Source: an uncultured Prevotella sp.
Lineage (GTDB): Bacteria > Bacteroidota > Bacteroidia > Bacteroidales > Bacteroidaceae
Direction: 5' to 3'
Length of the DNA: 64,000 nucleotides
NCBI GenBank assembly: GCA_934202525.1
Contig: CAKPYB010000001.1
Location: 110,762 to 174,761 of the forward strand
Shown here: positions 9,924-19,164 of the stretch, piece by piece
Position numbering within the stretch: the stretch's first letter is position 1
How the letters are laid out: the number at the start of each line of letters is the position of its first letter
Program-made: the position numbers and the translations under genes
Notes under the pieces: generated by a model
What the model saw: only the letters and a program-made list of their open reading frames with translations
Databases searched by the model: none
Told to the model about the DNA's origin: nothing

Positions 9924-10649
9924 ATGAAGGAAATTATTTCGAAATACTTAAAAGAACACGGCTTTGGGGAATTCAACCCTAAAGCCGTGCTTTTTGATAT
10001 GGACGGCGTGCTGTACAACAGTATGCCAAATCATGCTGTGGCATGGCAGGAATCGATGAAACAGTTTGATATCCACATGACAGCAGCCGATGCTTATGCC
10101 ACTGAAGGAGCCCGAGGCATTGACACCATCCAGATGATGGTGAAGAAGCAGAAGGGCATCGACATCACGCTGGACGAAGCACAGAAGATGTATGATGTAA
10201 AGACCGAAATATTCCACTCGATGCCTACTGCCGAAATATTTCCTAGCGTAAAGGAAATCATGCAGAAGATTAAAGATGCCGGCATGCAGGTAGGAGTGGT
10301 AACAGGAAGCGGACAGCGCCCGCTCATCATGCGACTGCTCAACGACTTCGGCGATTTTCTGGATGAAGCGCATATCGTAACCGCCTATGATGTGAAACGC
10401 GGCAAACCAAATCCAGACCCATATCTCATGGGATTGCAAAAGGCAGGAAACCTGAAACCCTGGGAAGGCATTGTGGTAGAGAATGCTCCTTTGGGCGTCC
10501 GTGCCGGCGTGGCAGCCAACATTTTTACGGTAGCTATCAACAGCGGTCCGCTACCTGACGAAGAGTTATCCAATAAGGGTTGCAATCTACTCTATCACCA
10601 AATGACTGAATTCTGTGATGACTTCGAAAACCTGATTGCTAAGGCTTAA
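9924..10649 (+). CDS. HAD-superfamily phosphatase, beta-phosphoglucomutase-like
   Basis: This is a cytoplasmic HAD hydrolase of subfamily I. The nucleophile motif [10 protein letters not shown] has Asp25 and Asp27. The helical cap follows, then motif II TGSG near 132, the Lys of [11 protein letters not shown], and motif IV with [12 protein letters not shown]. This arrangement is typical of beta-phosphoglucomutases and small sugar-phosphate phosphatases. The exact substrate cannot be read from sequence. The ATG at 9924 is preferred over the adjacent upstream TTG. The gene lies downstream of pgi, which fits a sugar-phosphate role. Confidence 0.8.
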   Translation: MKEIISKYLKEHGFGEFNPKAVLFDMDGVLYNSMPNHAVAWQESMKQFDIHMTAADAYATEGARGIDTIQMMVKKQKGIDITLDEAQKMYDVKTEIFHSMPTAEIFPSVKEIMQKIKDAGMQVGVVTGSGQRPLIMRLLNDFGDFLDEAHIVTAYDVKRGKPNPDPYLMGLQKAGNLKPWEGIVVENAPLGVRAGVAANIFTVAINSGPLPDEELSNKGCNLLYHQMTEFCDDFENLIAKA

Positions 10650-10714
10650 TCCGGTTCACTTACAGATATTCAGGTTTATCCTATAAAAAGACATCATTAA
10701 AAACATATAATGAC

Positions 10715-11824
10715 ATGAATAGAAAAGTAGCTTTAATTACAGGTATTACAGGCCAAGATGGTTCATACTTGGCCGAATTATTGTTGGAAAAAGGTTATGA
10801 TGTGCACGGAACCATCCGCCGTTCATCTACCGACTACCGCGAAAGAATTGCCCATTTGGAGGGTACACCAAATTTCCATCTTCACTATGCTGACCTCGGT
10901 GACTCTATGAGCATCATCCAGGTGATGAACAAGGTGAAACCTACTGAAGTTTATAATCTTGCAGCACAGAGCCACGTACAAGTGAGCTTCGACTCTCCTG
11001 AGTTTACAGCAGATGTAGATGCTACCGGTGTGCTCCGTATCCTGGAGGCTATCCGCCAATGCGGTCTGGAGAAGACCTGCCGCATGTATCAGGCTTCAAC
11101 ATCTGAGCTCTACGGTAAGGTAGAAGAGGTTCCTCAGAACGAGAACACTCCATTCCACCCTTATTCTCCATACGCTGTTGCCAAGCAGTATGGTTTCTGG
11201 ATTGTCAAGGAGTATCGTGAGGCTTATGATATGTTCTGCTGCTCTGGTATCCTCTTCAATCATGAAAGTGAGCGCCGTGGTGAGACTTTCGTAACCCGCA
11301 AGATTACTTTGGCTGCAGCCCGCATCAAGCAGGGCAAGCAAGACAAGCTCTATCTCGGTAATCTGGATTCGCTCCGCGACTGGGGTTATGCCAAGGATTA
11401 TGTAGAGTGTATGTGGCTGATTCTCCAGGCTGAGAAACCAGAGGACTTCGTGATTGCAACAGGTAAGCAGCACTCTGTCCGTGAGTTCGCCCAGCTGGCG
11501 TTCCACTATGTAGGAATCGAACTGAAATGGGAAGGCAAGGATGAGAACGAGAAGGGTATCTGCGTTGAGGGTCCTGAGGAACTCATCGGCAAGACACTCG
11601 TTGAGGTTTCTCCTGATTTCTACCGTCCTACCGACGTGGTGAACCTCTGGGGTGACCCAACAAAGGCAAAGGCTAAGCTCAACTGGAATCCAAACACCAC
11701 CTCTTTCGAGGATCTCGTAAAGATCATGGTAGAGAGCGATATGGCGAAGGTGGCTGCTGAGGATGCCGGTCAGAAGGTTCGCTGCAATCTTGCAGAATAT
11801 TTGGAAAAGGGAATTGTTAAGTAA
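10715..11824 (+). CDS. gmd: GDP-mannose 4,6-dehydratase
   Basis: Gmd converts GDP-mannose to GDP-4-keto-6-deoxymannose, the first step toward GDP-L-fucose. It is an extended SDR protein with the NADP motif GITGQDG (10-16), active-site Ser/Thr-Glu near 128-131 (ASTSELYG), and Tyr153-x-x-x-Lys157 in [10 protein letters not shown]. The family block [15 protein letters not shown] is conserved. The length of 369 residues is normal. The fcl gene begins 2 bp after the stop, so the pair is translated from one mRNA and makes GDP-fucose for surface glycans or glycoproteins. Confidence 0.97.
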   Translation: MNRKVALITGITGQDGSYLAELLLEKGYDVHGTIRRSSTDYRERIAHLEGTPNFHLHYADLGDSMSIIQVMNKVKPTEVYNLAAQSHVQVSFDSPEFTADVDATGVLRILEAIRQCGLEKTCRMYQASTSELYGKVEEVPQNENTPFHPYSPYAVAKQYGFWIVKEYREAYDMFCCSGILFNHESERRGETFVTRKITLAAARIKQGKQDKLYLGNLDSLRDWGYAKDYVECMWLILQAEKPEDFVIATGKQHSVREFAQLAFHYVGIELKWEGKDENEKGICVEGPEELIGKTLVEVSPDFYRPTDVVNLWGDPTKAKAKLNWNPNTTSFEDLVKIMVESDMAKVAAEDAGQKVRCNLAEYLEKGIVK

Positions 11825-11826
11825 TT

Positions 11827-13035
11827 ATGTTGGATAAGAATTCAAAGATTTATATTGCAGGACACCACGGACTCGTGGGTTCTGCTATCTGGAATAACCT
11901 CAAGAAGAGAGGTTATAACAACCTGGTAGGTCGTTCTCACAAAGAACTCGACTTGACCGACCAGTATGCAGTAGAGAAGTTCTTTGACGAGGAAAAGCCT
12001 GATGCAGTAGTATTGGCTGCTGCCTTCGTGGGCGGTATCATGGCGAATTCATTGTATCGTGCAGACTTCATCATGCAGAACATGAAGATGCAATGCAACG
12101 TAATCAGCAACGCTTATTCTCATGGCGTGAAGAAGCTCCTCTTCCTGGGCTCTACCTGCATCTATCCTAAGAATGCCCCGCAGCCTATGAGCGAAGATGT
12201 GCTCCTTACTTCTCCGCTGGAATATACCAACGAGGAATATGCCATCGCCAAGATTGCCGGACTGAAGATGTGCGAGAGCTACAACCTTCAGTATGGTACC
12301 AACTATATCGCTGTGATGCCAACAAACCTCTATGGTCCTAACGATAACTTCCATCTGGAGAACAGCCACGTAATGCCTGCGATGATGCGCAAGATTTATC
12401 TTGCCAAACTCATCCACGATGGCGACTGGCACAGCATCGAGGTGGATATGAACAAGCGCCCTATCAACCCTACTGATAAGCTCCGCGAAATCATCGGCGA
12501 GGGAAATGTAGACGGCAGCAACTCTCACGAGCGCATCCTGAAGGCACTTGAGTTCTACGGCATCTATAATAATAAGGTGGTACTTTGGGGAACAGGCAAG
12601 CCATTGCGCGAGTTCCTCTGGAGCGAGGATATGGCAGATGCCAGCGTTCACGTGCTCCTGAATGTAGATTTCAAGGACATCATCGGTATCGAGAAGTACA
12701 GTTCTGTATTCTATGGTGCCAAGGTAGATGGTGCTGTGGATAGAAACAACTCTGAGGGCCGTGGTGGCGCTATCCCATCTCTCGGTGAGATTCGCAACTG
12801 CCACATCAACGTGGGTACCGGCAAGGAGCTCACCATCCGTGAACTTTCTGAACTTGTAGTAAAGGCAGTAGGTTTCGAAGGCGAAGTAGAGTTTGACGCC
12901 AGCAAGCCAGATGGAACCATGCGCAAGCTCATCTCTGTAGATAAGCTCCACAGCCTCGGCTGGACGCATAAGGTAGAGATTGAGGATGGTGTGAAGAAAC
13001 TCTTCGACTGGTATCAGGAGAGTCTGAAAGACTAA
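11827..13035 (+). CDS. fcl: GDP-L-fucose synthase
   Basis: This epimerase/reductase completes GDP-L-fucose from the Gmd product. The SDR nucleotide motif GHHGLVGSA is at 12-20, the Ser of LGSTCIYP near 109, and Tyr138-x-x-x-Lys142 in EEYAIAKIAG. At 402 residues it is about 80 longer than the E. coli enzyme. The extra sequence is mainly an insertion after the MRKIYLAKL segment, with NPTDKLREIIGEGNVDGS, as in other Bacteroidota homologues. It forms an operon with gmd upstream and a uracil permease gene 15 bp downstream. Confidence 0.95.
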   Translation: MLDKNSKIYIAGHHGLVGSAIWNNLKKRGYNNLVGRSHKELDLTDQYAVEKFFDEEKPDAVVLAAAFVGGIMANSLYRADFIMQNMKMQCNVISNAYSHGVKKLLFLGSTCIYPKNAPQPMSEDVLLTSPLEYTNEEYAIAKIAGLKMCESYNLQYGTNYIAVMPTNLYGPNDNFHLENSHVMPAMMRKIYLAKLIHDGDWHSIEVDMNKRPINPTDKLREIIGEGNVDGSNSHERILKALEFYGIYNNKVVLWGTGKPLREFLWSEDMADASVHVLLNVDFKDIIGIEKYSSVFYGAKVDGAVDRNNSEGRGGAIPSLGEIRNCHINVGTGKELTIRELSELVVKAVGFEGEVEFDASKPDGTMRKLISVDKLHSLGWTHKVEIEDGVKKLFDWYQESLKD

Positions 13036-13050
13036 TAAAGAATATCGACT

Positions 13051-14253
13051 ATGGATACAGAACAACTTTCTATGACCAAGAAAACCCTTGTGGGAGTACA
13101 GTTCCTGTTTGTGGCTTTCGGTGCAACGGTTCTGGTGCCTCTTCTGATAGGCATCGATCCGGCAACGGCTCTCTTCACCGCTGGTGTAGGAACCTTTCTT
13201 TTTCACTTCATCACCAAGGGTAAGGTGCCTATTTTCCTGGGCAGTTCCTTCGCCTTTATCGCCCCTATCATCGCTGCAACCAAGCAATGGGGACTGCCGG
13301 GAACAATCGCCGGACTAACCAGCGTTTCTCTGGTGTATTTCGTCATGAGCGCCCTGGTGAAATGGCAGGGCAAAAAACTGCTGGACAGGATTTTTCCTCC
13401 GGTAGTCATCGGTCCCGCCATCATCCTCATCGGTCTCTCCCTTTCGGGCAGCGCTGTGGATATGGCAAAGACCAACTGGATTCTCGCCTTTGCATCGCTC
13501 ATCACCGCTATCCTGGTACTTACCTTCTGCAAGGGCTTGATGAAGCTGGTTCCTATCATTTCGGGGGTTATCGTGGGCTATGTCATCGCCATCTGCATGG
13601 GCGAGGTAGATTTCTCGGGCGTGGCAGCGGCATCATGGTTCTCCTGTCCTGTATCCTTCGATACCATCACCCATTTCTCCTGGGCTCCATTCCTCTATAT
13701 GTTGCCCGTGGCAATAGCTCCGGTGCTGGAGCATATCGGCGATGTATATGTGGTGAGTGCCGTAGCCAAGAAGGATTTCGTGGCAGATCCGGGATTGCAT
13801 CGCACAATGTTGGGCGATGGACTGGCATGTCTCTGTTCAGCCTTTCTGGGCGGACCTCCTGAGACCACTTATTCAGAGGTAACAGGTGCGATGTCTATCA
13901 CCAAGGTAACGAGTCCTGCTGTGATTCGCATATCCGCAGCCACCGCCATCTGTTTCTCCATCGTGGGCAAGTTGAGTGCTTTGTTGCAGAGCATTCCTCA
14001 GGCGGTTTTAGGTGGCATCATGCTGCTGCTTTTTGGAACCATCGCAAGTGTGGGCGTTCAGAATCTGATGCAGAACAAGGTAGACATGAATGAAACCCGC
14101 AATGTTATCATCATCTCTGTGATGCTGACGATGGGCTTGGGTGGCGCCGTTCTCTCATCCGGTTCCTTCGCCATTTCCGGCATCGGTCTTTCCGCCGTCA
14201 TCGGCGTAGTTCTCAACCTCGTTCTTCCTAAGACGAAGAAGAAAGAGGCATAA
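13051..14253 (+). CDS. Uracil/xanthine permease family protein (NCS2), probable uracil permease
   Basis: This is an inner-membrane NCS2 nucleobase:cation symporter with about 12-14 hydrophobic segments. The family signatures VQFLFVAFGATVLVPLLIG near the N-terminus, the GSSFAFIAPI half-helix and GGPPETTYSEVTGAMSITK (near 267-285) are present. The last is closest to UraA-type uracil carriers. The length of 400 residues is normal. It is separated from fcl by 15 bp, so it is likely co-transcribed with gmd-fcl despite the unrelated function. A strong terminator follows. Confidence 0.88.
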   Translation: MDTEQLSMTKKTLVGVQFLFVAFGATVLVPLLIGIDPATALFTAGVGTFLFHFITKGKVPIFLGSSFAFIAPIIAATKQWGLPGTIAGLTSVSLVYFVMSALVKWQGKKLLDRIFPPVVIGPAIILIGLSLSGSAVDMAKTNWILAFASLITAILVLTFCKGLMKLVPIISGVIVGYVIAICMGEVDFSGVAAASWFSCPVSFDTITHFSWAPFLYMLPVAIAPVLEHIGDVYVVSAVAKKDFVADPGLHRTMLGDGLACLCSAFLGGPPETTYSEVTGAMSITKVTSPAVIRISAATAICFSIVGKLSALLQSIPQAVLGGIMLLLFGTIASVGVQNLMQNKVDMNETRNVIIISVMLTMGLGGAVLSSGSFAISGIGLSAVIGVVLNLVLPKTKKKEA

Positions 14254-14260
14254 ATAAGGA

Positions 14261-14304
14261 AAAAGCTTTGAAAACCAGATTGTTTTCAAAGCTTTTTTCT
14301 TTTT
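14261..14304 (+). terminator. Rho-independent terminator after the gmd-fcl-permease operon
   Basis: AAAAGCTTTGAAAAC (14261-14275) pairs with GTTTTCAAAGCTTTT (14282-14296) across a 6-base loop, followed by a T-rich run. Confidence 0.9.
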
Positions 14305-14392
14305 TATTAGAACAAGAAGAGGGGTAAAACAAGGATTTTAACCTACTAAAACAGTTCTTTCAGGATGGAAAAGAAACATTTATACTTAGATA

Positions 14393-14488
14393 AAATCTCC
14401 GTTCATAGACATTGAATGTCCGTTCAAAGACGTTGAACCGCCGTTCAAAGACGCTGAACCGCCGTTCAACGTCTATGAACGGAGATTT
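14393..14488. repeat. 21-bp periodic dyad array bracketed by an 18-bp inverted repeat
   Basis: Units begin at 14399, 14420, 14441 and 14462, exactly 21 bp apart, each starting CCGTTCA. Each contains an inner dyad of the type GTTCA-N7-TGAAC; the clearest is GTTCAAAGACGTTGAAC. The whole block is bounded by a perfect 18-base inverted repeat, AAATCTCCGTTCATAGAC at 14393-14410 and its complement at 14471-14488. It occupies the 460-base gap between the permease terminator and the lipoprotein gene. Read on the minus strand it encodes a repetitive ERRFNVF peptide, but no gene is supported. Nothing else was recognised in this gap. Confidence 0.85.
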
Positions 14489-14714
14489 CAATAGGGTTAA
14501 AGAACAATTTATCCTATAATCAACCAAGACTTTTCCAGAGATTAACACATTATTAATACAGGAAGAAGGAAGAAAGGAGATAAGAGAGATAAAGAAAAGA
14601 CGTTGTTTCTATCTTGAACTAAACCGATTATACAAGAAAAGCGTGCAAGCTACATCTCTGTCGCCTGCACGCATCCTCTTTTTATTTAATCGCGCTATGA
14701 TATATAATAGCTTT

Positions 14715-16100
14715 TTACAATCTCGCTCCGAATCTTGCGCTTGGCAATGGGGCGGCAAAGTAATAGTTCTGGTCGTTATTTTTATCCAGGAAATTCACCT
14801 GCTTCATACCGAAGAATGGCAGACCCTCTGGGAAGAGCGGAGTAAAATCGATTACACCACCAGAAAGAGCAGGACTGCCTGCCTGATAATCGAAATTCCA
14901 ACTCTTGTCGAATGCTAATGGAGCACCATTCTCCACTTTATCAATCTCGCAGTTGATATTCATCTTCTCGCTCTGCTTGAAACTCTTGAAGAGAGGGTTG
15001 AGCTGACCAGCCACGCTACTCTTGATGTCGGTATCAAACCAGATGCCGAGCTCTGCACCCTTCGCCATCTGTGCTACGCCAGGCTCTGTAGATGCAAAGT
15101 AGTAGTTTGGAGTAAGACGGCTGTGCTCCATATCTACACCATCCTTCTTTGGCTGCTTCAGACCGAAACGGGAATCGTAGATGAGGTTGTTCACGAAGAT
15201 TGGCTTAGCTGCCTTCTCTACCCAGACAGAACCACCCTTCTTGTTCTTGGAACGGCGCCAGCCACAGTTGATGATGGTGTTGTTATAGGCGGTCATCTCA
15301 GAGAGAGGAATCACCTCGCTATTGCCAGCATTCGAAAGCTTGAAGGCGTTGGTGCAGGCGTTGTAGATGATGTTGTTGGCTACATCGAGCTTGCAACCCG
15401 CCTTCACGTTGATGGCCTCACCGCCATCGGCAGCATTTCCGCTATCAGCAAATATATTATTGATAATCACGCCGTTACCACCGGTAAAGTAAGTCTGGTC
15501 GTTGTAGTTGTCATGGAAGAAACTGTTTGCCATCACAAACTTGCCGTTCATATTACAGAAGTGGAAGGCTGGCACACCGCCATCGATGGTGGTCTTGAAA
15601 AGCTTGTTCTGGAAAGAAGCTGAACTCTCGGTAGGAGTAGCACCAGCATAGGCCACATCCACGTGGTTGAGCACCACCTCTTCTGAATTATATCCGCAGA
15701 TGATGCCGCCCCAATCAGCCGGCTTTCCGGTATCAGAAGTAAAGACTACTGGCTTCTCGGCGGTTCCCAGGCAATAGAGATTGCCCAATACTACGATCTC
15801 TACCGGCACCTGAACCTCTGATTTGCAGGTAACGGTTACGCCCGGCTCAATGTAGAGCGATGCTCCTACTGGAATTTCAACGCTCTGGCTCAGGGTAGTA
15901 TCCTTGGTCCAAACCACAGAACCGGCAGGATATTCTGCCACCTTCGTTGTAAAGGTATTTTCAGAACCCTGGTTCTCATTACTTCCATTACCGCCATTAT
16001 TCACGTAATCGTATGGATTAATATTATCGTTCTCGCAAGATGTGGAGAACATCGCAGCTGCCATCATAAGCAAAGCTACTAAAGTATTTATCTTTTTCAT
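14715..16100 (-). CDS. Surface or periplasmic lipoprotein with right-handed beta-helix fold
   Basis: This 461-residue protein has a lipoprotein signal with the lipobox ending at Cys22 (MFSTSC), then a Gly/Asn-rich linker. The rest has short hydrophobic repeats with many Asn residues and phrases such as GNLYCLGTAEKPVVFTSD, DWGGIICG and NNIIYNACTNAFKL, typical of parallel beta-helix proteins. Such folds often bind or cleave long polymers, but no catalytic residues can be assigned. It is the last gene of an operon with a TonB-dependent receptor and a phosphatase. By position it could act as a surface substrate-binding partner of the receptor, in the place SusD-type lipoproteins take elsewhere. 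That role is inference. Confidence 0.75.
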   Translation of the reverse strand: MKKINTLVALLMMAAAMFSTSCENDNINPYDYVNNGGNGSNENQGSENTFTTKVAEYPAGSVVWTKDTTLSQSVEIPVGASLYIEPGVTVTCKSEVQVPVEIVVLGNLYCLGTAEKPVVFTSDTGKPADWGGIICGYNSEEVVLNHVDVAYAGATPTESSASFQNKLFKTTIDGGVPAFHFCNMNGKFVMANSFFHDNYNDQTYFTGGNGVIINNIFADSGNAADGGEAINVKAGCKLDVANNIIYNACTNAFKLSNAGNSEVIPLSEMTAYNNTIINCGWRRSKNKKGGSVWVEKAAKPIFVNNLIYDSRFGLKQPKKDGVDMEHSRLTPNYYFASTEPGVAQMAKGAELGIWFDTDIKSSVAGQLNPLFKSFKQSEKMNINCEIDKVENGAPLAFDKSWNFDYQAGSPALSGGVIDFTPLFPEGLPFFGMKQVNFLDKNNDQNYYFAAPLPSARFGARL

Positions 16101-16120
16101 TTTTTCTCTTTTTTCTTTTT

Positions 16121-16205
16121 TTACCTTTAATATAAAGACTTGGGGACCAGCGATGGAATCGCTGGGAACGGGGGCGCAAAGGGGTTAAGGCTCTTTTTAC
16201 CTTTT
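16121..16205 (-). repeat. Intergenic hairpin element, copy 1 (before the lipoprotein gene)
   Basis: This block is nearly identical to 19071-19155. It contains the palindrome CCAGCGAT-GGA-ATCGCTGG (16147-16165), a G-rich stretch, and A-rich GGTAAAAAG-type repeats on the transcribed strand. It fills the gap between the receptor stop and the lipoprotein start, so it lies in the mRNA just before the lipoprotein ribosome-binding region. Confidence 0.85.
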
Positions 16206-16219
16206 TACTTTTTTACCTT

Positions 16220-19021
16220 TTAAAGTTTGTATCTTACTCCCAGCAGGAAGGTTCTGCCATACTGATAAGTTCCCACGATGGTCTTATCGCTCTTCTGACC
16301 CTCATACTCCAGGTTGCTCTTATTCACGGTCTTCAAGTATCTCTCGCGCTTGGCATCGAGCAGATTGTTTGCCTTGAAGAAGATGGAGATGCCGTTCTTG
16401 AATTGCTTCTCGGCACTCAGGTCGAGACCGAACATCGCCTTGTCCCACTGGTCGGCATCCTTGAAAGGAGAAACCAGGGCGAGCTTGGTGCCCGTGAAGG
16501 AAGAGGCCAACTGAGCGTTCCAGCCATTCTCCGTATCCTTATATAATAAGGAGATGTTGGCGGTATGAGGGGCCTGGTTAACCAGCGGACGGGTCTGGGT
16601 TACGCCCGACTTATACTCGGCACTACCCTCCTGGTACTCACGCTTCGAGGTGGTGATTTCAGAATGGGTGTAAGTATAATTCGCCTTTACTCCGAAGTGG
16701 CGGATGTACTTGATGAGGTCGATTTCAAATCCCATGTTCTTGGCATTACCCAGGTTATCCGGCATGTAGTAGGCATCGGTTCCGGCGCCAATCTTGCCAT
16801 CCGATGTTACGAACACCTGCTCTATAGGGTCTTTCAGATACTTATAGAATACGCCGGCAAGAATCTGCTCGGTCTTGCTTGGGAACCACTCCCAGCGCAG
16901 GTCGATGTTGTCGATGCGGGCACGCTTCAGGTTTGGATTACCCTTTTCCTGATACTCCTCGCCCTGAATCTGATAAGGCACTATCTCGTAGAAGCCCGGA
17001 CGGTTGATGGAGCGATAGTAAGAGAGACGCACGTTCATCTTCCTGGTTGGCGTCCACTTAATCGATACCGATGGCAGATAATCCCAGTAGCTCTGCTCGC
17101 CCACCTGTCCCATGTTGCGGAAGTGCTGGAGCATGGTGTAAATCTGGTTGGTGTGCTCGGCACGGAAACCGGCATTCAGTTCGCCCACCTCGCTCTTCAG
17201 GGTTACCATGGCGTAGGCTCCGCCGATGTGCTCCTTGGAATCGTAGTTGAGCTGAGAAGCCTGAGAATAAGGAGTCTTGCAAACCCAATCGATGTTGGCA
17301 TACTGGTCTATTCCGTTGCCATCCAATCGTTGCGAGATGTCGGCAGGATTAAAGATGTAAGAATAATATCTGTTGCTGCGTTCCTTTCTTCGATACTGCG
17401 CTCCCGCCTTCCAGAGAGCCTCCACAGAGTTGGCGAAACGGGTATCGTAAGAGAGGTTGATGTAACCCGCCCAATCGGTATCCTTGTTGTGCTGGAATCG
17501 GCGCTCGGCACTCTTAGGCAGGGTCTTTGTGATGTTCTTGTCGCCTTCCCAGATGGAACCCGAAACGGCATCGCCGCCATTCTCGGCTTTTCTGCTCACG
17601 GTATTCGTCAGGGTGACGTAAGTTCTGTCCGGATCTTCCTCCTTAGCCTGCGAGAATACGCCCGACCAATCGAGGGTAAAATCCTTGGTAAGATGATGCG
17701 TACCTTTCAGATTGGTGGCAAAGATGCTCTGGGTGGTTGAAAGAGAGCGCACCTCATCATCCTGGGTGTAGCTGTCGGCTCCGATGTATTCGGTGTTGAC
17801 GCTGTTATTGTATCTGATGCCCTTGGAATTGGTGCGCACATACATGTTGTACCATTCCAGCTTGTGACCAGGCAGGGTTAAGTCGAACTTGGCATGAGCA
17901 CCCGCAGTAAGGTCGTGGATGCTATAATAGCGATGCTGCAGATTGGAAATGTACATGGCCTGCTCGCCCGAAGCCATCTTTACGGAATTGTAGGTGCGCT
18001 CGGTGCCACGGAAAACATTCTGCACACTTCCGGCAAGCATCACGCCCAGGCGGTCGTTCCAGAAGCGGTTGCCGATGCTCAGACCTCCTATGAAGTTAGG
18101 AGCAGGAAGAGAATGGCTCTTCAACTGAACGGGACCGTTCTTGAAATCGCTCATCTGCGCCTTGTAGTCTTTTCCGAAAGCCTCGTAAGGAGATTTCTTT
18201 GTATAATCAGAGCGGTTGCTGGTAAGATAATCCCTGCCATCCTTCCAGAAATAATCACTTGCTCCGATGGCAGCATTCGCCTGAATCTGGAAGCGGGATG
18301 GGGCATCCTTCATCACCATATCCACCACGCCGCCGGCTGCATCGCCTTCCATATCGGCAGTCAGAGACTTGGAAACCACGAGGCGGTCCATCAGATCTGA
18401 AGGGAAGATATTCAATGGGATGTAACGGTTTTTATCATCCGGACTAGGAATCTTCACGCCGTTCACCAGGGTGTAGTTGTACCGCTTGTCCATGCCTCGG
18501 AGGATGGCGTAGGAAGCTTCGCCCGATGCATCACGCTCCATGGTTACACCTGATACTCGCTGCAGAACGCTCGCCACGTTGACATCAGGCGAAAGCTGGA
18601 TGCTCTGCTGGCTCATCACGTTGAGCACGTTGCCGGCATTCTTCACGGTTTCTATGGCGCTGCGGTCGCTGCGGTATTCACGATGACCGGTAACCACCAC
18701 TTCGCCCAACTGCTTCAGGTCTTCATCCATCGGAATATCCACCTTGTTTTTCTTAGCTACATCCACTACCATCTCCCTAGTCTTGTACGACATGTAGGAA
18801 ACGATGATGGTAAACTTGCCTTTATCAGGCAATTCATGCAGGGTGAAAGTACCATCAAGTCCGGTGGTGGTACTCACGTTGGGCAGCTCCTTTACCCGGA
18901 TTACGGTTCCGATGAGGGGTTCGCCCGTTTTGTTATCCTTGACTACACCATCCAGCGTGTGGGCGTGGATGGCGGAAGTTGCAGCGGCAAGAAGCGCCGC
19001 ACTCAATAAAAATCTTTTCAT
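16220..19021 (-). CDS. TonB-dependent receptor with carboxypeptidase-like regulatory domain
   Basis: This is a 933-residue outer-membrane receptor. A signal peptide (about 1-20, ending AIHA) is followed by a carboxypeptidase-D regulatory-like beta-sandwich (about 22-100, TLDGVVKDNKTGEPLIGTVI), a TonB-box-like EVVVTGHR, a plug domain (about 115-235, with VLQRVSGVTMER and LRGMDKRYNYTLVNGVKIP), and a long barrel. It is of the non-SusC type and no susD gene is adjacent. The flanking genes encode an acid-phosphatase-like enzyme upstream and a beta-helix lipoprotein downstream. The set may import a phosphorylated or phosphate-bearing ligand; the ligand itself is unknown. Confidence 0.85.
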   Translation of the reverse strand: MKRFLLSAALLAAATSAIHAHTLDGVVKDNKTGEPLIGTVIRVKELPNVSTTTGLDGTFTLHELPDKGKFTIIVSYMSYKTREMVVDVAKKNKVDIPMDEDLKQLGEVVVTGHREYRSDRSAIETVKNAGNVLNVMSQQSIQLSPDVNVASVLQRVSGVTMERDASGEASYAILRGMDKRYNYTLVNGVKIPSPDDKNRYIPLNIFPSDLMDRLVVSKSLTADMEGDAAGGVVDMVMKDAPSRFQIQANAAIGASDYFWKDGRDYLTSNRSDYTKKSPYEAFGKDYKAQMSDFKNGPVQLKSHSLPAPNFIGGLSIGNRFWNDRLGVMLAGSVQNVFRGTERTYNSVKMASGEQAMYISNLQHRYYSIHDLTAGAHAKFDLTLPGHKLEWYNMYVRTNSKGIRYNNSVNTEYIGADSYTQDDEVRSLSTTQSIFATNLKGTHHLTKDFTLDWSGVFSQAKEEDPDRTYVTLTNTVSRKAENGGDAVSGSIWEGDKNITKTLPKSAERRFQHNKDTDWAGYINLSYDTRFANSVEALWKAGAQYRRKERSNRYYSYIFNPADISQRLDGNGIDQYANIDWVCKTPYSQASQLNYDSKEHIGGAYAMVTLKSEVGELNAGFRAEHTNQIYTMLQHFRNMGQVGEQSYWDYLPSVSIKWTPTRKMNVRLSYYRSINRPGFYEIVPYQIQGEEYQEKGNPNLKRARIDNIDLRWEWFPSKTEQILAGVFYKYLKDPIEQVFVTSDGKIGAGTDAYYMPDNLGNAKNMGFEIDLIKYIRHFGVKANYTYTHSEITTSKREYQEGSAEYKSGVTQTRPLVNQAPHTANISLLYKDTENGWNAQLASSFTGTKLALVSPFKDADQWDKAMFGLDLSAEKQFKNGISIFFKANNLLDAKRERYLKTVNKSNLEYEGQKSDKTIVGTYQYGRTFLLGVRYKL

Positions 19022-19070
19022 CTATATCGCTATTGAAATCTTCATTCGTTTCTTTTCGCAAAAAAGCTCC

Positions 19071-19155
19071 TTTTACCTCTAATATAAAAGCTTGGAGACC
19101 AGCGATGGAATCGCTGGGAACGGGGGTGCAAAGGGGTTAAAGCTCTTTTTACTTT
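19071..19155 (-). repeat. Intergenic hairpin element, copy 2 (before the TonB receptor gene)
   Basis: It matches 16121-16205 over about 85 bases with only a few differences. The palindrome CCAGCGAT-GGA-ATCGCTGG is fully conserved. It sits between the phosphatase stop and the receptor start, the same relative position as copy 1. Confidence 0.85.
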
Positions 19156-19164
19156 TTTACCTTT

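Noticed and set aside
12049-13287. 412-codon minus-strand open frame opposite fcl
   Set aside because: It overlaps the well-supported GDP-fucose synthase gene and has no recognisable domain.
14360-14548. Minus-strand 62-codon frame encoding ERRFNVF repeats
   Set aside because: The repeat arises from a 21-bp dyad array; there is no promoter or ribosome-binding site and no signal of protein-level selection.
16565-17740. 391-codon plus-strand open frame opposite the TonB receptor gene
   Set aside because: Antisense shadow with no family match and no promoter or ribosome-binding site.
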